Shown: positions 43,849-53,137 of the stretch, piece by piece
Numbering within the stretch: the first letter of the stretch is position 1
Layout of the letters: the number at the start of each line of letters is the position of its first letter
Assembly: GCF_029714185.1 (NCBI RefSeq)
Contig: NZ_CP121671.1
Location: forward strand, 2,666,001-2,730,000
Source: Halobacillus naozhouensis
GTDB taxonomy: Bacteria; Bacillota; Bacilli; Bacillales; Halobacillaceae
DNA: 64,000 bases
Direction of reading: 5' to 3'
The notes under the pieces: model-generated
What the model was told of the DNA's origin: nothing
The model's database searches: none
What the model saw: only the letters and a program-made list of their open reading frames with translations
Made by a program: the position numbers and the translations under genes

Positions 43849-44349
43849 TTATTGATCGTATAGCCATTGACCTCTCAGAAGTTTGACTACATGTCCAAAC
43901 ATTTCTTCACGTTTAACTAAACCGTTTGTGAAAACACCAATCGTACCTTCACGTTTCCGTACATCTGTCTTCTCAGTGTACACATCAATTAACTCCCCAA
44001 GCTCTCTTCCTGTCTGAAGTCCTTTTTTAATTTCTTCGGGCAGTGGGATTCGTGCTCCGCTTGCTTTATACACGTTCTCTTTTTGGTCTACAAGCACTCC
44101 CCAATTACAAAGGTACCACTCGTCTTCTATTTCCATGACACCACCTTCTAATCCAATACCGATATCACTTTTTTTTAGGGCTGCACACTCACGCGCACGA
44201 TTAATCGCCCCTTCTAAAGTTTCTTCGTCTGAAAAGGGTTGTGCGGCTACCTTGGATTGTGCTTCCACCCCGATGATTTCATCCTCTGCAAAGATTCGCT
44301 TGACGGATTCAATCTTTGTAGGGTTGAGTGATCCTATATAAATTTTCAC
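43849..44349 (-). CDS. DUF84 / inosine-xanthosine triphosphatase-like protein
   Basis: 166 residues related to the YjjX/DUF84 NTP phosphatases that remove non-canonical purine nucleotides (ITP, XTP). Motifs: VKIYIGSLNPTKIESVKRIF at the N-terminus (SxNPxK phosphate loop), FSDEETLEGAINRA, and GIGLEGGV. I chose GTG 44349, preceded by AGGAAGGTG; the ATG at 44370 has no ribosome binding site and its first codons contain the site itself. Enzymatic activity not proved from the sequence. Confidence 0.85.
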   Translation of the reverse strand: MKIYIGSLNPTKIESVKRIFAEDEIIGVEAQSKVAAQPFSDEETLEGAINRARECAALKKSDIGIGLEGGVMEIEDEWYLCNWGVLVDQKENVYKASGARIPLPEEIKKGLQTGRELGELIDVYTEKTDVRKREGTIGVFTNGLVKREEMFGHVVKLLRGQWLYDQ

Positions 44350-44401
44350 AGGTGACGGCACCTTCCTCATTAAAAAATTTTTCAGTTTCTAGCATAGCAC
44401 A

Positions 44402-44439
44402 AAGCCGCACCATGTGAAATATGAACCAGGGTGCGACTT
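44402..44439 (-). terminator. Terminator of ytoP
   Basis: AAGTCGCACC / GGTGCGGCTT on the minus strand (one G-U), 18-base loop, then TTGTG. The weak T-run lowers confidence. Confidence 0.5.
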
Positions 44440-44451
44440 TATTATTACATC

Positions 44452-45519
44452 TTATACGTTTGACCTGATAGCATCAACTGTATTTTGATCCGTGGATTTA
44501 ACTAGTTTCGTGATCAATTCTTTAGCCGCTGCATAGTCATCGATATGGATGATCGAGGAAGACGTGTGAATGTATCTTGAACATATTCCAACAACAGCTG
44601 ATGGAACACCATTATTCGTTACATGGACACGTCCAGCATCTGTACCTCCCTGAGAGACAAAATATTGGTAAGGGATATCATTCGTTTCCGCTGTATCCAA
44701 TACGAATTCTCTCATGCCTCTGTGAGTGACCATCGACTTATCGAGAATGCGTAGAAGAGCTCCTTTGCCCATCTGGCCAAATTCTTTATCCTCTCCACTC
44801 ATATCATTAGCGGGGGAAGCATCCAGGGCATAAAATATATCTGGTTTAATCATTTGTGAAGCTGCTTGAGCTCCTCGCAATCCAACTTCTTCCTGAACAG
44901 TAGCTCCTGAATAAAGTTGATTGGATAACTTCTCTCCCTGTAATTCTTTTAACAGTTCTATCGCCAGACCACATCCATAGCGGTTGTCCCAGGCTTTAGC
45001 TAAGATCTTCTTTTCATTTGCCATTGGTGTGTACGGGCAGATAGGCAGGATGGATTGACCAGGTCTGATGCCGATGGCCGCTGCATCTTCTTTATCATCC
45101 GCTCCGATATCTATAAGCATATTTTTCAGTTCCATTGGCTTTTTACGCTGCTCTGGTGTTAAATTATGAGGAGGAATCGAGCCAATCACTCCAACAACAG
45201 GACCTTTATCTGTCAACACTTGAACCCGCTGTGCCAACAGCACTTGATTCCACCAACCGCCTAATGGCTGAAAGCGAAGCATCCCGTTCTTTGTTATTTG
45301 GGTGACCATAAAACCTACTTCATCCATATGCCCCGCCACCATTACCTTTGGTCCTTTCCCGTGACGGACACCAAACACACCGCCTAGTCGATCCTGGATG
45401 ATTTCATCTGAATAGTTTTCCAATTCTCTCTTCATAAATTTGCGGACGTGATGTTCGTTTCCAGGTGCCCCTGGGAGTTCTGTCAGCGTCTTAAAAAGAT
45501 CCTGTGTCTCTTGATTCAT
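44452..45519 (-). CDS. ytoP: M42-family metallo-aminopeptidase YtoP
   Basis: 355-residue di-metal aminopeptidase of family M42 (glutamyl aminopeptidase / FrvX type) that trims peptides in the cytoplasm. Metal-binding motifs: VMVAGHMDEVGFMV (about 60-73), AWDNRYGCG, TVQEEVGLRGA with the catalytic Glu, and DASPA. Start ATG 45519 is preceded by AAGGAGAG. Conserved Bacillus neighbour of ytzB, from which it diverges. Confidence 0.94.
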   Translation of the reverse strand: MNQETQDLFKTLTELPGAPGNEHHVRKFMKRELENYSDEIIQDRLGGVFGVRHGKGPKVMVAGHMDEVGFMVTQITKNGMLRFQPLGGWWNQVLLAQRVQVLTDKGPVVGVIGSIPPHNLTPEQRKKPMELKNMLIDIGADDKEDAAAIGIRPGQSILPICPYTPMANEKKILAKAWDNRYGCGLAIELLKELQGEKLSNQLYSGATVQEEVGLRGAQAASQMIKPDIFYALDASPANDMSGEDKEFGQMGKGALLRILDKSMVTHRGMREFVLDTAETNDIPYQYFVSQGGTDAGRVHVTNNGVPSAVVGICSRYIHTSSSIIHIDDYAAAKELITKLVKSTDQNTVDAIRSNV

Positions 45520-45668
45520 GTTATGTACTCTCCTTTTTGGTTTCTATACTATAGTTTAACGAAAAAGTAAGAACGTTTCTACAAATCAGTTTTTTTATTG
45601 TTATATTTCCTTTTAGCAAGAAATTCTAGTATACTGAAAATAGAATATAGATTTGAGGTGAGTGAACT

Positions 45669-45986
45669 ATGAATTGGAAAAAGGTTGCAATAGCTGCAGG
45701 TGTTGGAGCACTTGCTGGTTATGTTGTAAAAGAACAAGTGGCAAACAAACAAGGTGTCACTCCTGAAAAAGCTTTAAAAATTGCCAAGGAAGCATTTAAA
45801 AAGCAAGGACCTATCAGCGGTTCATGGATTTACATGAAGCCAGAAGATTTAAACAAAAACGGAATCAACTATGAAGTATATCGTGGCGGAATTTCTAAAA
45901 ACCAGGATGGCGAAACCTCACAATATGAATTCTTCATTGATTCAGAAACAGGCACTATTATCGATGTAGAAGAAGCATCAGCTTAA
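45669..45986 (+). CDS. ytzB: PepSY-domain protein YtzB
   Basis: 105 residues. A hydrophobic N-terminal segment (VAIAAGVGALAGYVV) probably anchors it in the membrane; the rest is one PepSY domain (VTPEKALKIAKEAFKKQG...YEFFIDSETGTIIDVEEA). PepSY domains are thought to inhibit peptidases, and the neighbouring peptidase gene ytoP is suggestive but ytoP is cytoplasmic. GAGGTGAG lies before ATG 45669. Confidence 0.88.
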   Translation: MNWKKVAIAAGVGALAGYVVKEQVANKQGVTPEKALKIAKEAFKKQGPISGSWIYMKPEDLNKNGINYEVYRGGISKNQDGETSQYEFFIDSETGTIIDVEEASA

Positions 45987-46014
45987 CTAAATATGGATTT
46001 CAGATATAAAGATT

Positions 46015-46042
46015 CCCCGCCTGATTAATATTCAGCGCGGGG
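46015..46042. terminator. Terminator between ytzB and ytnP
   Basis: CCCCGC / GCGGGG with an inner CTGA/TCAG extension, then TGTTCTTTTATT on the plus strand. Weaker on the minus strand. Confidence 0.75.
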
Positions 46043-46049
46043 TGTTCTT

Positions 46050-46904
46050 TTATTCATATGCATGTGCAATTCGACTCAGCTGATCAATCACTTCTCCCTT
46101 TTGATCAAACTTCATGGCGCGGTATTGTGCGTCATGGTAAAAAACATACCAGGCTTCCCTGCTGTAACCATAATCCATCCACTTTTTCTTTTCATGGACA
46201 GAGGTAACAGGGAAATCATCATAAGCCAAAGCCCAGAGCACATTTTGATGAGCATGAGTTGGCATGATGTCTGCCATATGAATAAACGTCTCCTCACCAT
46301 CTTCAAAAATAATAATGGCATGCCCATCGCTGTGACCACTTGTGTGAACCATTCGTAAGCCAGGTAAAACCTCAATGGAACTTACAAATGTATGTACGAG
46401 TGATTCTACAGGCTTCCAATTCGCTTCCCAATACGTATTTTTCGAGCGCATATTCGGGTTTCTCATTTCATTCCATTCTGTTTCGCTCGTATAGATCTTC
46501 GCATTAGGGTAGGCAGGAACGAGCTCGTCCTCATCCCAGGCCGTCAAGCCACAAGCATGATCAAAATGTAAATGTGTCATCAATACGGTATCAATATCTT
46601 TATTTGTGAAGCCTAATTCTTCTAAGCTTTTTTCAATATTTGAATCCTCAAGGACCCCGAAATTACGCTTTTCCTTCTCTGTCAGCTTGTCCTCGCCAAT
46701 TCCTGAATCGATTAACAAGTTCTGGCCGTCTATTTGTAATAAGATCGGATCAGTTCGTAATTCAATTTGGTTTTTCTCATTTACAGGATATTTACGACTC
46801 CAGAGCGCTCTAGGGACGACTCCAAACATCGCTCCTCCATCCAAATGGGTTACACCGCCATTTAACCATGTTAATGTCGCCCTGCCTATTTTCATTGTTT
46901 CCAA
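46050..46904 (-). CDS. ytnP: Metallo-beta-lactamase-fold hydrolase YtnP
   Basis: 284 residues. The metal-binding motif LMTHLHFDHACGL (about 108-120) is followed by HTSGHSDGHAI and HMADI. B. subtilis YtnP has lactonase activity on quorum-sensing signals, so a lactonase is the best guess. The TTG at 46904 is chosen because the sequence from there (LETMKIGRATLTWLNGGV) aligns with the start of B. subtilis YtnP and AGGAGG is about 8 bases upstream; the frame is open to 46922. Confidence 0.9.
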   Translation of the reverse strand: METMKIGRATLTWLNGGVTHLDGGAMFGVVPRALWSRKYPVNEKNQIELRTDPILLQIDGQNLLIDSGIGEDKLTEKEKRNFGVLEDSNIEKSLEELGFTNKDIDTVLMTHLHFDHACGLTAWDEDELVPAYPNAKIYTSETEWNEMRNPNMRSKNTYWEANWKPVESLVHTFVSSIEVLPGLRMVHTSGHSDGHAIIIFEDGEETFIHMADIMPTHAHQNVLWALAYDDFPVTSVHEKKKWMDYGYSREAWYVFYHDAQYRAMKFDQKGEVIDQLSRIAHAYE

Positions 46905-46972
46905 CACAATCTCCTCCTCCACTCCGTTATGAAGCTATTCTACCATAGGAAAGAATTGTTTTGAAAACGTTA

Positions 46973-47614
46973 TCAACCTTTAAAACGAGCTTTACACCTG
47001 TATATCGGCTGACCTTTAGCCGAGAACTTCTCCTCGTATTCTGTAGGAACATTCAGGGAATCCTCAAGCCCATGAAGATCCAGGGAAACTTCTTCAAGGA
47101 CCATACCAAACTGTGAAAAACTGGCCAGAGAATACTCGAATAATCCACGGTTATCAGTTTTAAGCGTCAGCTCTCCCCCAGGTTTTAATACATCCTCATA
47201 CTGCTCTAGAAAGGTATGAAAGGTAAGCCTTCTTTTTTCATGGCGACTTTTCGGCCATGGATCTGAGAAATTTAAGTAAATATGATCAATTTCATTCGGG
47301 GCAAAAAGGTCACGCAAGTCTTGAGCATCTTCATTAATGAGGCGTACATTCTCCGTTTCTGCATCAAGCGCCTTCTTTAAAGCTCCTACAATGACACTTT
47401 TCACACGTTCAACACCAATGAAATTGACTTCAGGATGCTGTTTACCCATCCCTGCAATAAATTGTCCCTTTCCTGACCCTATTTCTAAATGAAGTGGTTG
47501 TTTCTTATCAAACACTTCGTTCCAGGTGCCTTTCCATTCAAAAGGACTGCGAATCACAATATGATTGTTATCATCCATATAATCGTCTGCCCAGGGTTTA
47601 TGTCTTAAACGCAT
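46973..47614 (-). CDS. trmB: tRNA (guanine-N7)-methyltransferase
   Basis: Makes m7G46 in the tRNA variable loop using SAM. 213 residues, Rossmann methyltransferase: SAM loop LEIGSGKGQFIAGMG, then INEDAQDL, and the family-defining LNFSDPWPKSRHEKRRL. AAGGAGG lies about 11 bases before ATG 47614. Downstream is ytnP, as in Bacillus. Confidence 0.96.
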   Translation of the reverse strand: MRLRHKPWADDYMDDNNHIVIRSPFEWKGTWNEVFDKKQPLHLEIGSGKGQFIAGMGKQHPEVNFIGVERVKSVIVGALKKALDAETENVRLINEDAQDLRDLFAPNEIDHIYLNFSDPWPKSRHEKRRLTFHTFLEQYEDVLKPGGELTLKTDNRGLFEYSLASFSQFGMVLEEVSLDLHGLEDSLNVPTEYEEKFSAKGQPIYRCKARFKG

Positions 47615-47809
47615 AGGTTGAAATTCCTCCTTTTATCCGTTAAAAGCTTACCACGAATTATGCAATTTGTTAAAGTTTTTTAATAATGTGAAGAAAACAG
47701 AGGTATGTGCACTTATACAGCTATATTAGTAATCATGAGGCAGTTATATCGCGACCAGGATAAACAATCCCATTACATTCAGCTATATCGTAAAAATTAA
47801 CTATTGGGT

Positions 47810-47823
47810 TGTAAGCGCTTCCT
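47810..47823 (+). promoter_or_regulatory. cre-like site upstream of the 53-residue protein gene
   Basis: TGTAAGCGCTTCCT matches the cre consensus TGWAANCGNTNWCA at 12 of 14 positions including the full AAGCGCTT core. It falls inside the spacer of a candidate promoter (TTGGGT 47804-47809, 18 bases, TATGAT 47828-47833), where CcpA would repress. The rest of the 315-base stretch 47615-47929 shows no other clear feature. Confidence 0.6.
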
Positions 47824-47929
47824 GATATATGATTAAAATCGTTATATTAAAACCTGAACGGTCTGGAACATCAAGACGGAAGAACGAAGCCAGCCAACTA
47901 AAAAATAAAACAGGAGTGAGTGTAAACGA

Positions 47930-48091
47930 ATGAATCTTATTACTGGAATGATCGAATTGACTGTACTTGCTGTTTTCTCCGTACTCTTTGCAGGATACGC
48001 TTTACTTATATACCCTTTTGAAAAGTTAAACGAAAAAATGAGTTCAGAAGTACGTGAAAAGAAACTGAAGTATTCAGCTATCTCTCAATAA
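47930..48091 (+). CDS. Small membrane protein, 53 residues
   Basis: ATG 47930 preceded by AGGAGTGAG, then 53 codons to TAA. One transmembrane helix (LTVLAVFSVLFAGYALLIYPF, about 10-30) and a charged cytoplasmic-looking tail (EKLNEKMSSEVREKKLKYSA). No family recognised. It has a candidate promoter with an internal cre site about 100 bases upstream and a very strong terminator directly after the stop, so it looks like a genuine single-gene unit under carbon control. Confidence 0.75.
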   Translation: MNLITGMIELTVLAVFSVLFAGYALLIYPFEKLNEKMSSEVREKKLKYSAISQ

Positions 48092-48093
48092 GA

Positions 48094-48140
48094 AACGAAA
48101 AAAACTTGCGTTAGTAACCCTAACGCAAGTTTTTTTCGTT
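48094..48140. terminator. Bidirectional terminator, 21-base perfect arms
   Basis: Arms 48094-48114 and 48120-48140 are perfectly complementary (centre CTTGCGTTAG / CTAACGCAAG flanked by A- and T-runs), loop 5 bases. Serves the small membrane protein gene and ytmP. Confidence 0.93.
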
Positions 48141-48946
48141 CAGATGATTTCGTGATGAACCATCATGTCCCTTAATTTAATCATTCTAATAGAAGCCTCC
48201 TGATATTCGCCCCGCATCATATGCCATTGAATGAACGCTAATGATTGAGAGACTGCATACCATGTCATTCGATTAAATAAATGAGCATTTGGTTCTACAC
48301 CATATTGATTCAACCATCGATTCCAGTCTTCCTGAGGGATATAAGAATATAGCAGCATTCCAAGATCCAATGCCGGATCCGCTACCATCGCATTATCCCA
48401 ATCGATTAAATACAATTGATCCCTTGAGGAAAGCAGCCAGTTATTATGGTTTGTATCACAATGACATACCACATGGCGAGCAAACTCTACTTCTTGTACA
48501 TGTTTTTCTAAGTATTGAATGGCTTGATGCATTTCAATGCGCGGCTCTACCTGGCCTAGTATTTTTTGATTTTCCTTTATATCTGTTAGAACCTCACTTG
48601 GTGTTAACGGATGTTTTCCCAACCTCATAAGCATGTCTAACAGTTCAGATGAATGGTGAATCTTACTTAGTAATGCAGCTACTCTGGGATGCTTCATTTC
48701 TTCGGCGCTTAGCTCATGACCTTCAAGCCAGTCCTGTGCTGTAATTACATCCCCATTTTCTAATCTTTTCGTCCACATAAGCTTAGGTACGATTCCTTCA
48801 GCAGAAAGAACGGCAAGAAAAGGTGAAGAGTTACGTTTTAAAAATAAACGCTTCCCCCCGTTTTGAGCATAATATGCTTCACCCGTGGATCCTCCAGCAG
48901 GCGTTATTTTCCAGTTGCTTCCTAATATGTGCTCCAACCAATTCAC
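48140..48946 (-). CDS. ytmP: Phosphotransferase (APH/choline kinase family) YtmP
   Basis: 268 residues of the aminoglycoside-phosphotransferase/choline-kinase fold. Catalytic loop VVCHCDTNHNNWLLS (HxDxxxxN) and the metal-binding LIDWDNAMVADPALDLGMLLY are intact. The small-molecule substrate is unknown. GTG 48946 is chosen over TTG 48952 since GAGG is then 8 bases away. It lies near trmB in Bacillus as well. The 255 bases upstream show no clear feature. Confidence 0.88.
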   Translation of the reverse strand: MNWLEHILGSNWKITPAGGSTGEAYYAQNGGKRLFLKRNSSPFLAVLSAEGIVPKLMWTKRLENGDVITAQDWLEGHELSAEEMKHPRVAALLSKIHHSSELLDMLMRLGKHPLTPSEVLTDIKENQKILGQVEPRIEMHQAIQYLEKHVQEVEFARHVVCHCDTNHNNWLLSSRDQLYLIDWDNAMVADPALDLGMLLYSYIPQEDWNRWLNQYGVEPNAHLFNRMTWYAVSQSLAFIQWHMMRGEYQEASIRMIKLRDMMVHHEII

Positions 48947-49201
48947 CTTCAATTCCTCAAATCTCCCTGTGATGGCATCACATTTTTATCTTCTATCAGT
49001 ATACCGTATCTAGTAAAAAATCTGTAGTCTGTCTCACAACTGTATATTTTAAGACACCTTCTAATAGATTAACTCAAAAGAGCATCAACATTCAAGCGAA
49101 AACCTATCCAATATACAAGATGCGTAATTGCTCAGCACGTTTGTATGACACACTAAATACACAGGACTGCTCAATAAAGAACACTTTAGAATACAGGAAT
49201 G

Positions 49202-50110
49202 CTATTCCTTACTTGTTTGATCTACCTCCCATTCTGGACGCTTAAAGGCAATCTTCTTTGTATGACGCATAAGCAAATCAGCCATTTTCAACTGGTTATG
49301 TTTCAGAGGAGCACTATATTCTCTTTTCTTGTTAAGCCAATCAGAAAAACGTGTTTCATCGATGTACGAAGTAAGAAATGGTGGCTTCGCTCCATCGAAT
49401 GTATGAGAAGGTGCCAGTACAACTTTATGGAAAGAATAATCAATTGCATATGTATGAAGAACACTTCTCACAAAGGTTTCCGTTCTCTTTAATCCGTGCA
49501 TTGGACTGAGCACCTTCGAACGCTTCTCTTTTTTTTCTACATGCCAGCTTGACTCGCTTGATGGATGAATCATGGTCACATCAGGGAAATCCATGACTGA
49601 AATAATTTCAACTTCTTGCGGACCAATGAGTAAAATCTCCGCCTTAACCGGAACCGATTTAATTTCCACTACAGGGTAGTACATCACTAAAAATGTGTCA
49701 GGTAATCGTTGCAGCAGCATTTTCAACATTTGATCTTTATGGATAGTTCTATCTATAAACGATTTCTTCTGAATGGTTGTAGAAGCCCACTTAACTTGGA
49801 ATGGAAAAATTCCATTAAGAAAATATTGTTTAAGTTCTATCATTGTTTTTGGGGACCACTGTACTTCTCCCTGTTGATCCCCAGATTCTACCTGTTTCTT
49901 TTTTAAAAAACGATGCCACGATTTACCTTTATCATCTTTCTCAAGTATGAATTTTCCACCTTCTTCGTTGGGACAAAGTTCTCCTTGTTCCCAAAGGTGC
50001 TTCATCTTTTTCCAGTTATCCTGCTTTAAACGAATATACTGACTGGAATATTGATACATATTAGTTTCATAGCGCGAAATATAATCATACAGTTTAATTA
50101 ACTGTGCCAT
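49202..50110 (-). CDS. Conserved hypothetical protein (possibly YtlQ-like, nuclease-fold)
   Basis: 302 residues, basic and soluble. I do not recognise the family with certainty. The middle segment (VKAEILLIGPQEVEIISV then SSWHVEKKEKRSKVLSPMHGLKRTETFVRSVL) resembles the pattern of NERD-type nuclease-related domains. Its ATG overlaps the thpR stop by one base (TAATG), so it is translationally coupled to an RNA end-processing enzyme. The position next to thpR suggests B. subtilis YtlQ, but that is a synteny guess. Confidence 0.75.
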   Translation of the reverse strand: MAQLIKLYDYISRYETNMYQYSSQYIRLKQDNWKKMKHLWEQGELCPNEEGGKFILEKDDKGKSWHRFLKKKQVESGDQQGEVQWSPKTMIELKQYFLNGIFPFQVKWASTTIQKKSFIDRTIHKDQMLKMLLQRLPDTFLVMYYPVVEIKSVPVKAEILLIGPQEVEIISVMDFPDVTMIHPSSESSWHVEKKEKRSKVLSPMHGLKRTETFVRSVLHTYAIDYSFHKVVLAPSHTFDGAKPPFLTSYIDETRFSDWLNKKREYSAPLKHNQLKMADLLMRHTKKIAFKRPEWEVDQTSKE

Positions 50111-50676
50111 TATACTTCACCTCCACGTTGCAACCTGACTTCGCAAACGGCTTCATATTTCGGGGTTTGTTGAGGGTGTATTCGGTAAAGACAAAAGCGA
50201 TCCACATCCATTAAATAGTTACTCATAAACAGAGGGTCCACTTCCTCATCCATCAACGGGCATTGTCCATCAACCCATTTTTTCGCCAAGGTCACGTGGG
50301 GCGAGTATGCTCTCTTTTCTTTTGCAAAACCTGCTTGCTCACAAATCTGTTCTACGCCTTCCTGGATCATCATAAGAGAAGAAGAAGCTTCGACTGAAAT
50401 ATGAAACACTCTTGGACGTTCCCGCTTACCAAAAGTATCAGCAGGTCCAAGACTTAATTCGAAGGGTTCCGGCCATGAATAGCCCATCAGCTGCTGCTCT
50501 ATCTTTTCAAGTGGGGTGCTTTCACACGCTCCTAAAAACTTTAAGGTAATATGAAAATCATCAGGATGTGTCCAGTTCTTATAAGACATGTCATGCTTAA
50601 GCAGTTTTTGTAGATCAGCAAATTCATCCCGCTTATCTTCTGAAATTGGAATCCCAATAAAATAATGGTTTCCCAT
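50110..50676 (-). CDS. thpR: RNA 2',3'-cyclic phosphodiesterase (LigT/ThpR family)
   Basis: 2H phosphoesterase of 188 residues that opens 2',3'-cyclic phosphates at RNA ends. Both HxT motifs are present: H42-I-T44 in FHITLKFLG and H127-V-T129 in SPHVTLAKKW. ATG 50676 has AGGAG about 10 bases upstream; the longer frame from 50739 overlaps the pepV stop and has no binding site. It lies in a run pepV-thpR-hypothetical on the minus strand. Related to B. subtilis YtlP. Confidence 0.92.
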   Translation of the reverse strand: MGNHYFIGIPISEDKRDEFADLQKLLKHDMSYKNWTHPDDFHITLKFLGACESTPLEKIEQQLMGYSWPEPFELSLGPADTFGKRERPRVFHISVEASSSLMMIQEGVEQICEQAGFAKEKRAYSPHVTLAKKWVDGQCPLMDEEVDPLFMSNYLMDVDRFCLYRIHPQQTPKYEAVCEVRLQRGGEV

Positions 50677-50738
50677 CAAGATACACTCCTTTTTGACGAT
50701 TCTACAATCCACACCGGACGGTAAATTAATGTAAGGCA

Positions 50739-52115
50739 CTATTTTGTTAATTGATAAATGGATTCAGCGTAAATAGCGATCGCCTTCACCATATCCTTGA
50801 TGCGAACGTGCTCATTTTCCTGATGGGCTGTATCAGGACTGTCTTTAAATAAAGCTCCAAAAGCCACACCGGACGAAAGTGATCGGGCATAAGTAGCTCC
50901 GCCAATTGACTGGACGTTCTCTTCTTCGTTTGTAGCTCTGTTATAAATAGATAGTAATGTTTGGACATAAGGATGCTTCGCTTCTATATAAAGAGCGGGC
51001 AAATGATCGTATAACTCCAAGGTCCCTCCTGTTTCCTTAGCGAACTGTGATAATTTGTTTATAACAGTTTCCCCATCGACCGTGACTGGGTAACGCGTAT
51101 TGATCCCCACCTGACACTTGTCTCCTTTAACCCAGCTTATGGAGCCGACGTTAAGTGTTAAAGCACCAGAATTATCAGCACATTTTAATCCTATTGTTTC
51201 CCCAGAGTAATCATATAACCCGTTGGATAATTTGGTAAGAATTGTGCCCTGCTCTTTTGAAAAAGGAAGTTGTTGCAGATACTCCAGCATAAGAAGGGCA
51301 GCATTTTTTCCTTTTTCTGGTCTGCTTCCATGAGCAGAAATACCCTCAATGCTTAAGGTTACTTCTCCATCGTGTTTGTTCATCTTCCCCTTTATTTCTT
51401 TCGCTTCCAGAAAAGATTGGAACGACTCACTTAAGCTGGCGGTCGTTTTAACACTGGCCTTCGCTCGGGAAGGAACCATATTAAGGCGACCCCCACTTTC
51501 CAGCGTTAATAGCTCAAAATCTTCCCCTTCCCTATCTTGGATAGGGATCGTAACATAAGTATCTATTAATCCTTTTTCTGCATTAATAACCGGGAAAGAA
51601 GCATCCGGGGAGAAACCAAATTCGGGCATAGATTCGTGCGTAAAATAATGTTTAATGCCCTGCCAGTCCCTTTCTTCATCCGTTCCAAGGATAAGGCGTA
51701 CACGCCTATTAGGCTGAAACCCCTGATCCTTTAGAAGTTTCATGGCGATATAAGCAGCCATTATAGGCCCTTTATCATCCTGGGCCCCTCTCCCATAAAG
51801 GTTCCCATCTTTTATTACCGGTGAAAAGGGATCAGTGTCCCACCCTTCTTCCGCAGGCACGACATCCAGATGACCGAGAATACCAAGAATTTCTTCCCCC
51901 TGGCCAAATTCAATATGACCGGCATGGCTTTCAACATTCTTTGTTTTAAAACCGTCATCCTCAGCTAATTTCAACATAGTTTGAAGAGCTTGATCAATGG
52001 GTTCACCATAGGGATATCCCTCGTCTGATTTATAAACACTGGGGATACGGATTAGTTTCATGGTCTTTTCAATAAATTCTGGTTCATATTGCTGGCTTAA
52101 TAAAGTAAAATTCAT
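50739..52115 (-). CDS. pepV: Dipeptidase PepV (M20 family, YtjP)
   Basis: Zn-dependent dipeptidase (Xaa-His/carnosinase type) of 458 residues. Metal site motifs: ILGHLDVVPA, GRGAQDDKGP, and GTDEERDW with the catalytic Glu; a lid/dimer domain is inserted in the middle and the C-terminal part has IGGATYARSL and DTAHQENEHVRI. Start ATG 52115 overlaps the stop of the K+ channel gene (ATGA) and has GGGAGG upstream, so the two are coupled. Cytoplasmic peptide use. Confidence 0.95.
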   Translation of the reverse strand: MNFTLLSQQYEPEFIEKTMKLIRIPSVYKSDEGYPYGEPIDQALQTMLKLAEDDGFKTKNVESHAGHIEFGQGEEILGILGHLDVVPAEEGWDTDPFSPVIKDGNLYGRGAQDDKGPIMAAYIAMKLLKDQGFQPNRRVRLILGTDEERDWQGIKHYFTHESMPEFGFSPDASFPVINAEKGLIDTYVTIPIQDREGEDFELLTLESGGRLNMVPSRAKASVKTTASLSESFQSFLEAKEIKGKMNKHDGEVTLSIEGISAHGSRPEKGKNAALLMLEYLQQLPFSKEQGTILTKLSNGLYDYSGETIGLKCADNSGALTLNVGSISWVKGDKCQVGINTRYPVTVDGETVINKLSQFAKETGGTLELYDHLPALYIEAKHPYVQTLLSIYNRATNEEENVQSIGGATYARSLSSGVAFGALFKDSPDTAHQENEHVRIKDMVKAIAIYAESIYQLTK

Positions 52116-53137
52116 AGAGATCCTCCCTTTTTCATAATCTTTTGATAAGTAAAGTCATCACAGACGGCATACAGCTCAGCTTGGGGTGGCAGTTTCTCAT
52201 CAAGTTTGCGATTAATTGTGAGGTCACTTCTGTCTGCGATCAGCGTTGCTCCTTCATCAATTAACGCTTGAAATGCATCTCGATAGGTACTCCATGAGGA
52301 ACGAATGGGGATTCGATAAAGATCATCCCCAACGGAACGTCTCAAAAGTTGGTTATAAAGATTTGAAACCCCTTTACTAAAGGCTGATCGCACTGCAAGA
52401 GAGGAGATGGTTTCATTTGAAATAATAAATTCATCCACACTAGCATGTTGAAAGTTCTTGATATGTTTTTGTTCCATAACTTCAACAACAGTATGAACAT
52501 CAGGAGCAACAGATTCAATGGTGGAAGCAATCAAAAGGGTTTTGCCATCGATCACTTGATCGCCTGATAAGCTATCATCTGCAAATATTACAACCGAACG
52601 GGCATTGGTTATAGAAGCTTTTTCTAAAATGTAGAGTTCTGAAGCATTTCCTTTTATGTAGTGAATGTTCTCGGTTAATACAGGAGCTTCATCTAGCTCG
52701 TCAATTATAATAATTTCTACATTCTTATATGTATCCACCATTTCATTGACGGCAAAGCGTGCTTTTTGTGACCATCCAACAATAATAAAATGATCTTTAC
52801 CTTTAAACATAATATCACCCTCCACCCGTTTTCTCCTAAATACAGCAAGTATATCAATAATTTTACCTATCACGATTCCGATCAAACCGATTCCGAATAC
52901 GTATAAAAATATGGCGATACCACGACCAGCAGCGGTTACAGGATAATAATCACCATACCCTACTGTGGTTACGGTCGTCATCACCCACCAGAAACCATCG
53001 AAAACAGTAGGAAACGTATCTTTTTCCACATAGACGATAAGAAAAGAGGATAAAATTACAAGTAAAGCGCTGCTCATAAATAATACGTAATTATTCACCT
53101 TTACCATTTTTAAGATAATCTTTCTTAATATCAACAT
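52112..53137 (-). CDS. Potassium channel with TrkA-N/RCK domain (YugO-like)
   Basis: Two-helix K+ channel of 341 residues. First transmembrane helix about 17-37, a pore loop with the K+ selectivity filter TTVGYGD (57-63), a second helix (IAIFLYVFGIGLIGIVIGKIIDI), then a cytoplasmic RCK domain (HFIIVGWSQKARFAVNEM, the nucleotide-binding GxSxxA form). Similar to B. subtilis YugO, used in electrical signalling in biofilms; orthology is not certain. It overlaps pepV by 4 bases. Short K+ channels matter in osmotic adaptation, consistent with a halophilic host. Confidence 0.92.
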   Translation of the reverse strand: MLILRKIILKMVKVNNYVLFMSSALLVILSSFLIVYVEKDTFPTVFDGFWWVMTTVTTVGYGDYYPVTAAGRGIAIFLYVFGIGLIGIVIGKIIDILAVFRRKRVEGDIMFKGKDHFIIVGWSQKARFAVNEMVDTYKNVEIIIIDELDEAPVLTENIHYIKGNASELYILEKASITNARSVVIFADDSLSGDQVIDGKTLLIASTIESVAPDVHTVVEVMEQKHIKNFQHASVDEFIISNETISSLAVRSAFSKGVSNLYNQLLRRSVGDDLYRIPIRSSWSTYRDAFQALIDEGATLIADRSDLTINRKLDEKLPPQAELYAVCDDFTYQKIMKKGGSL

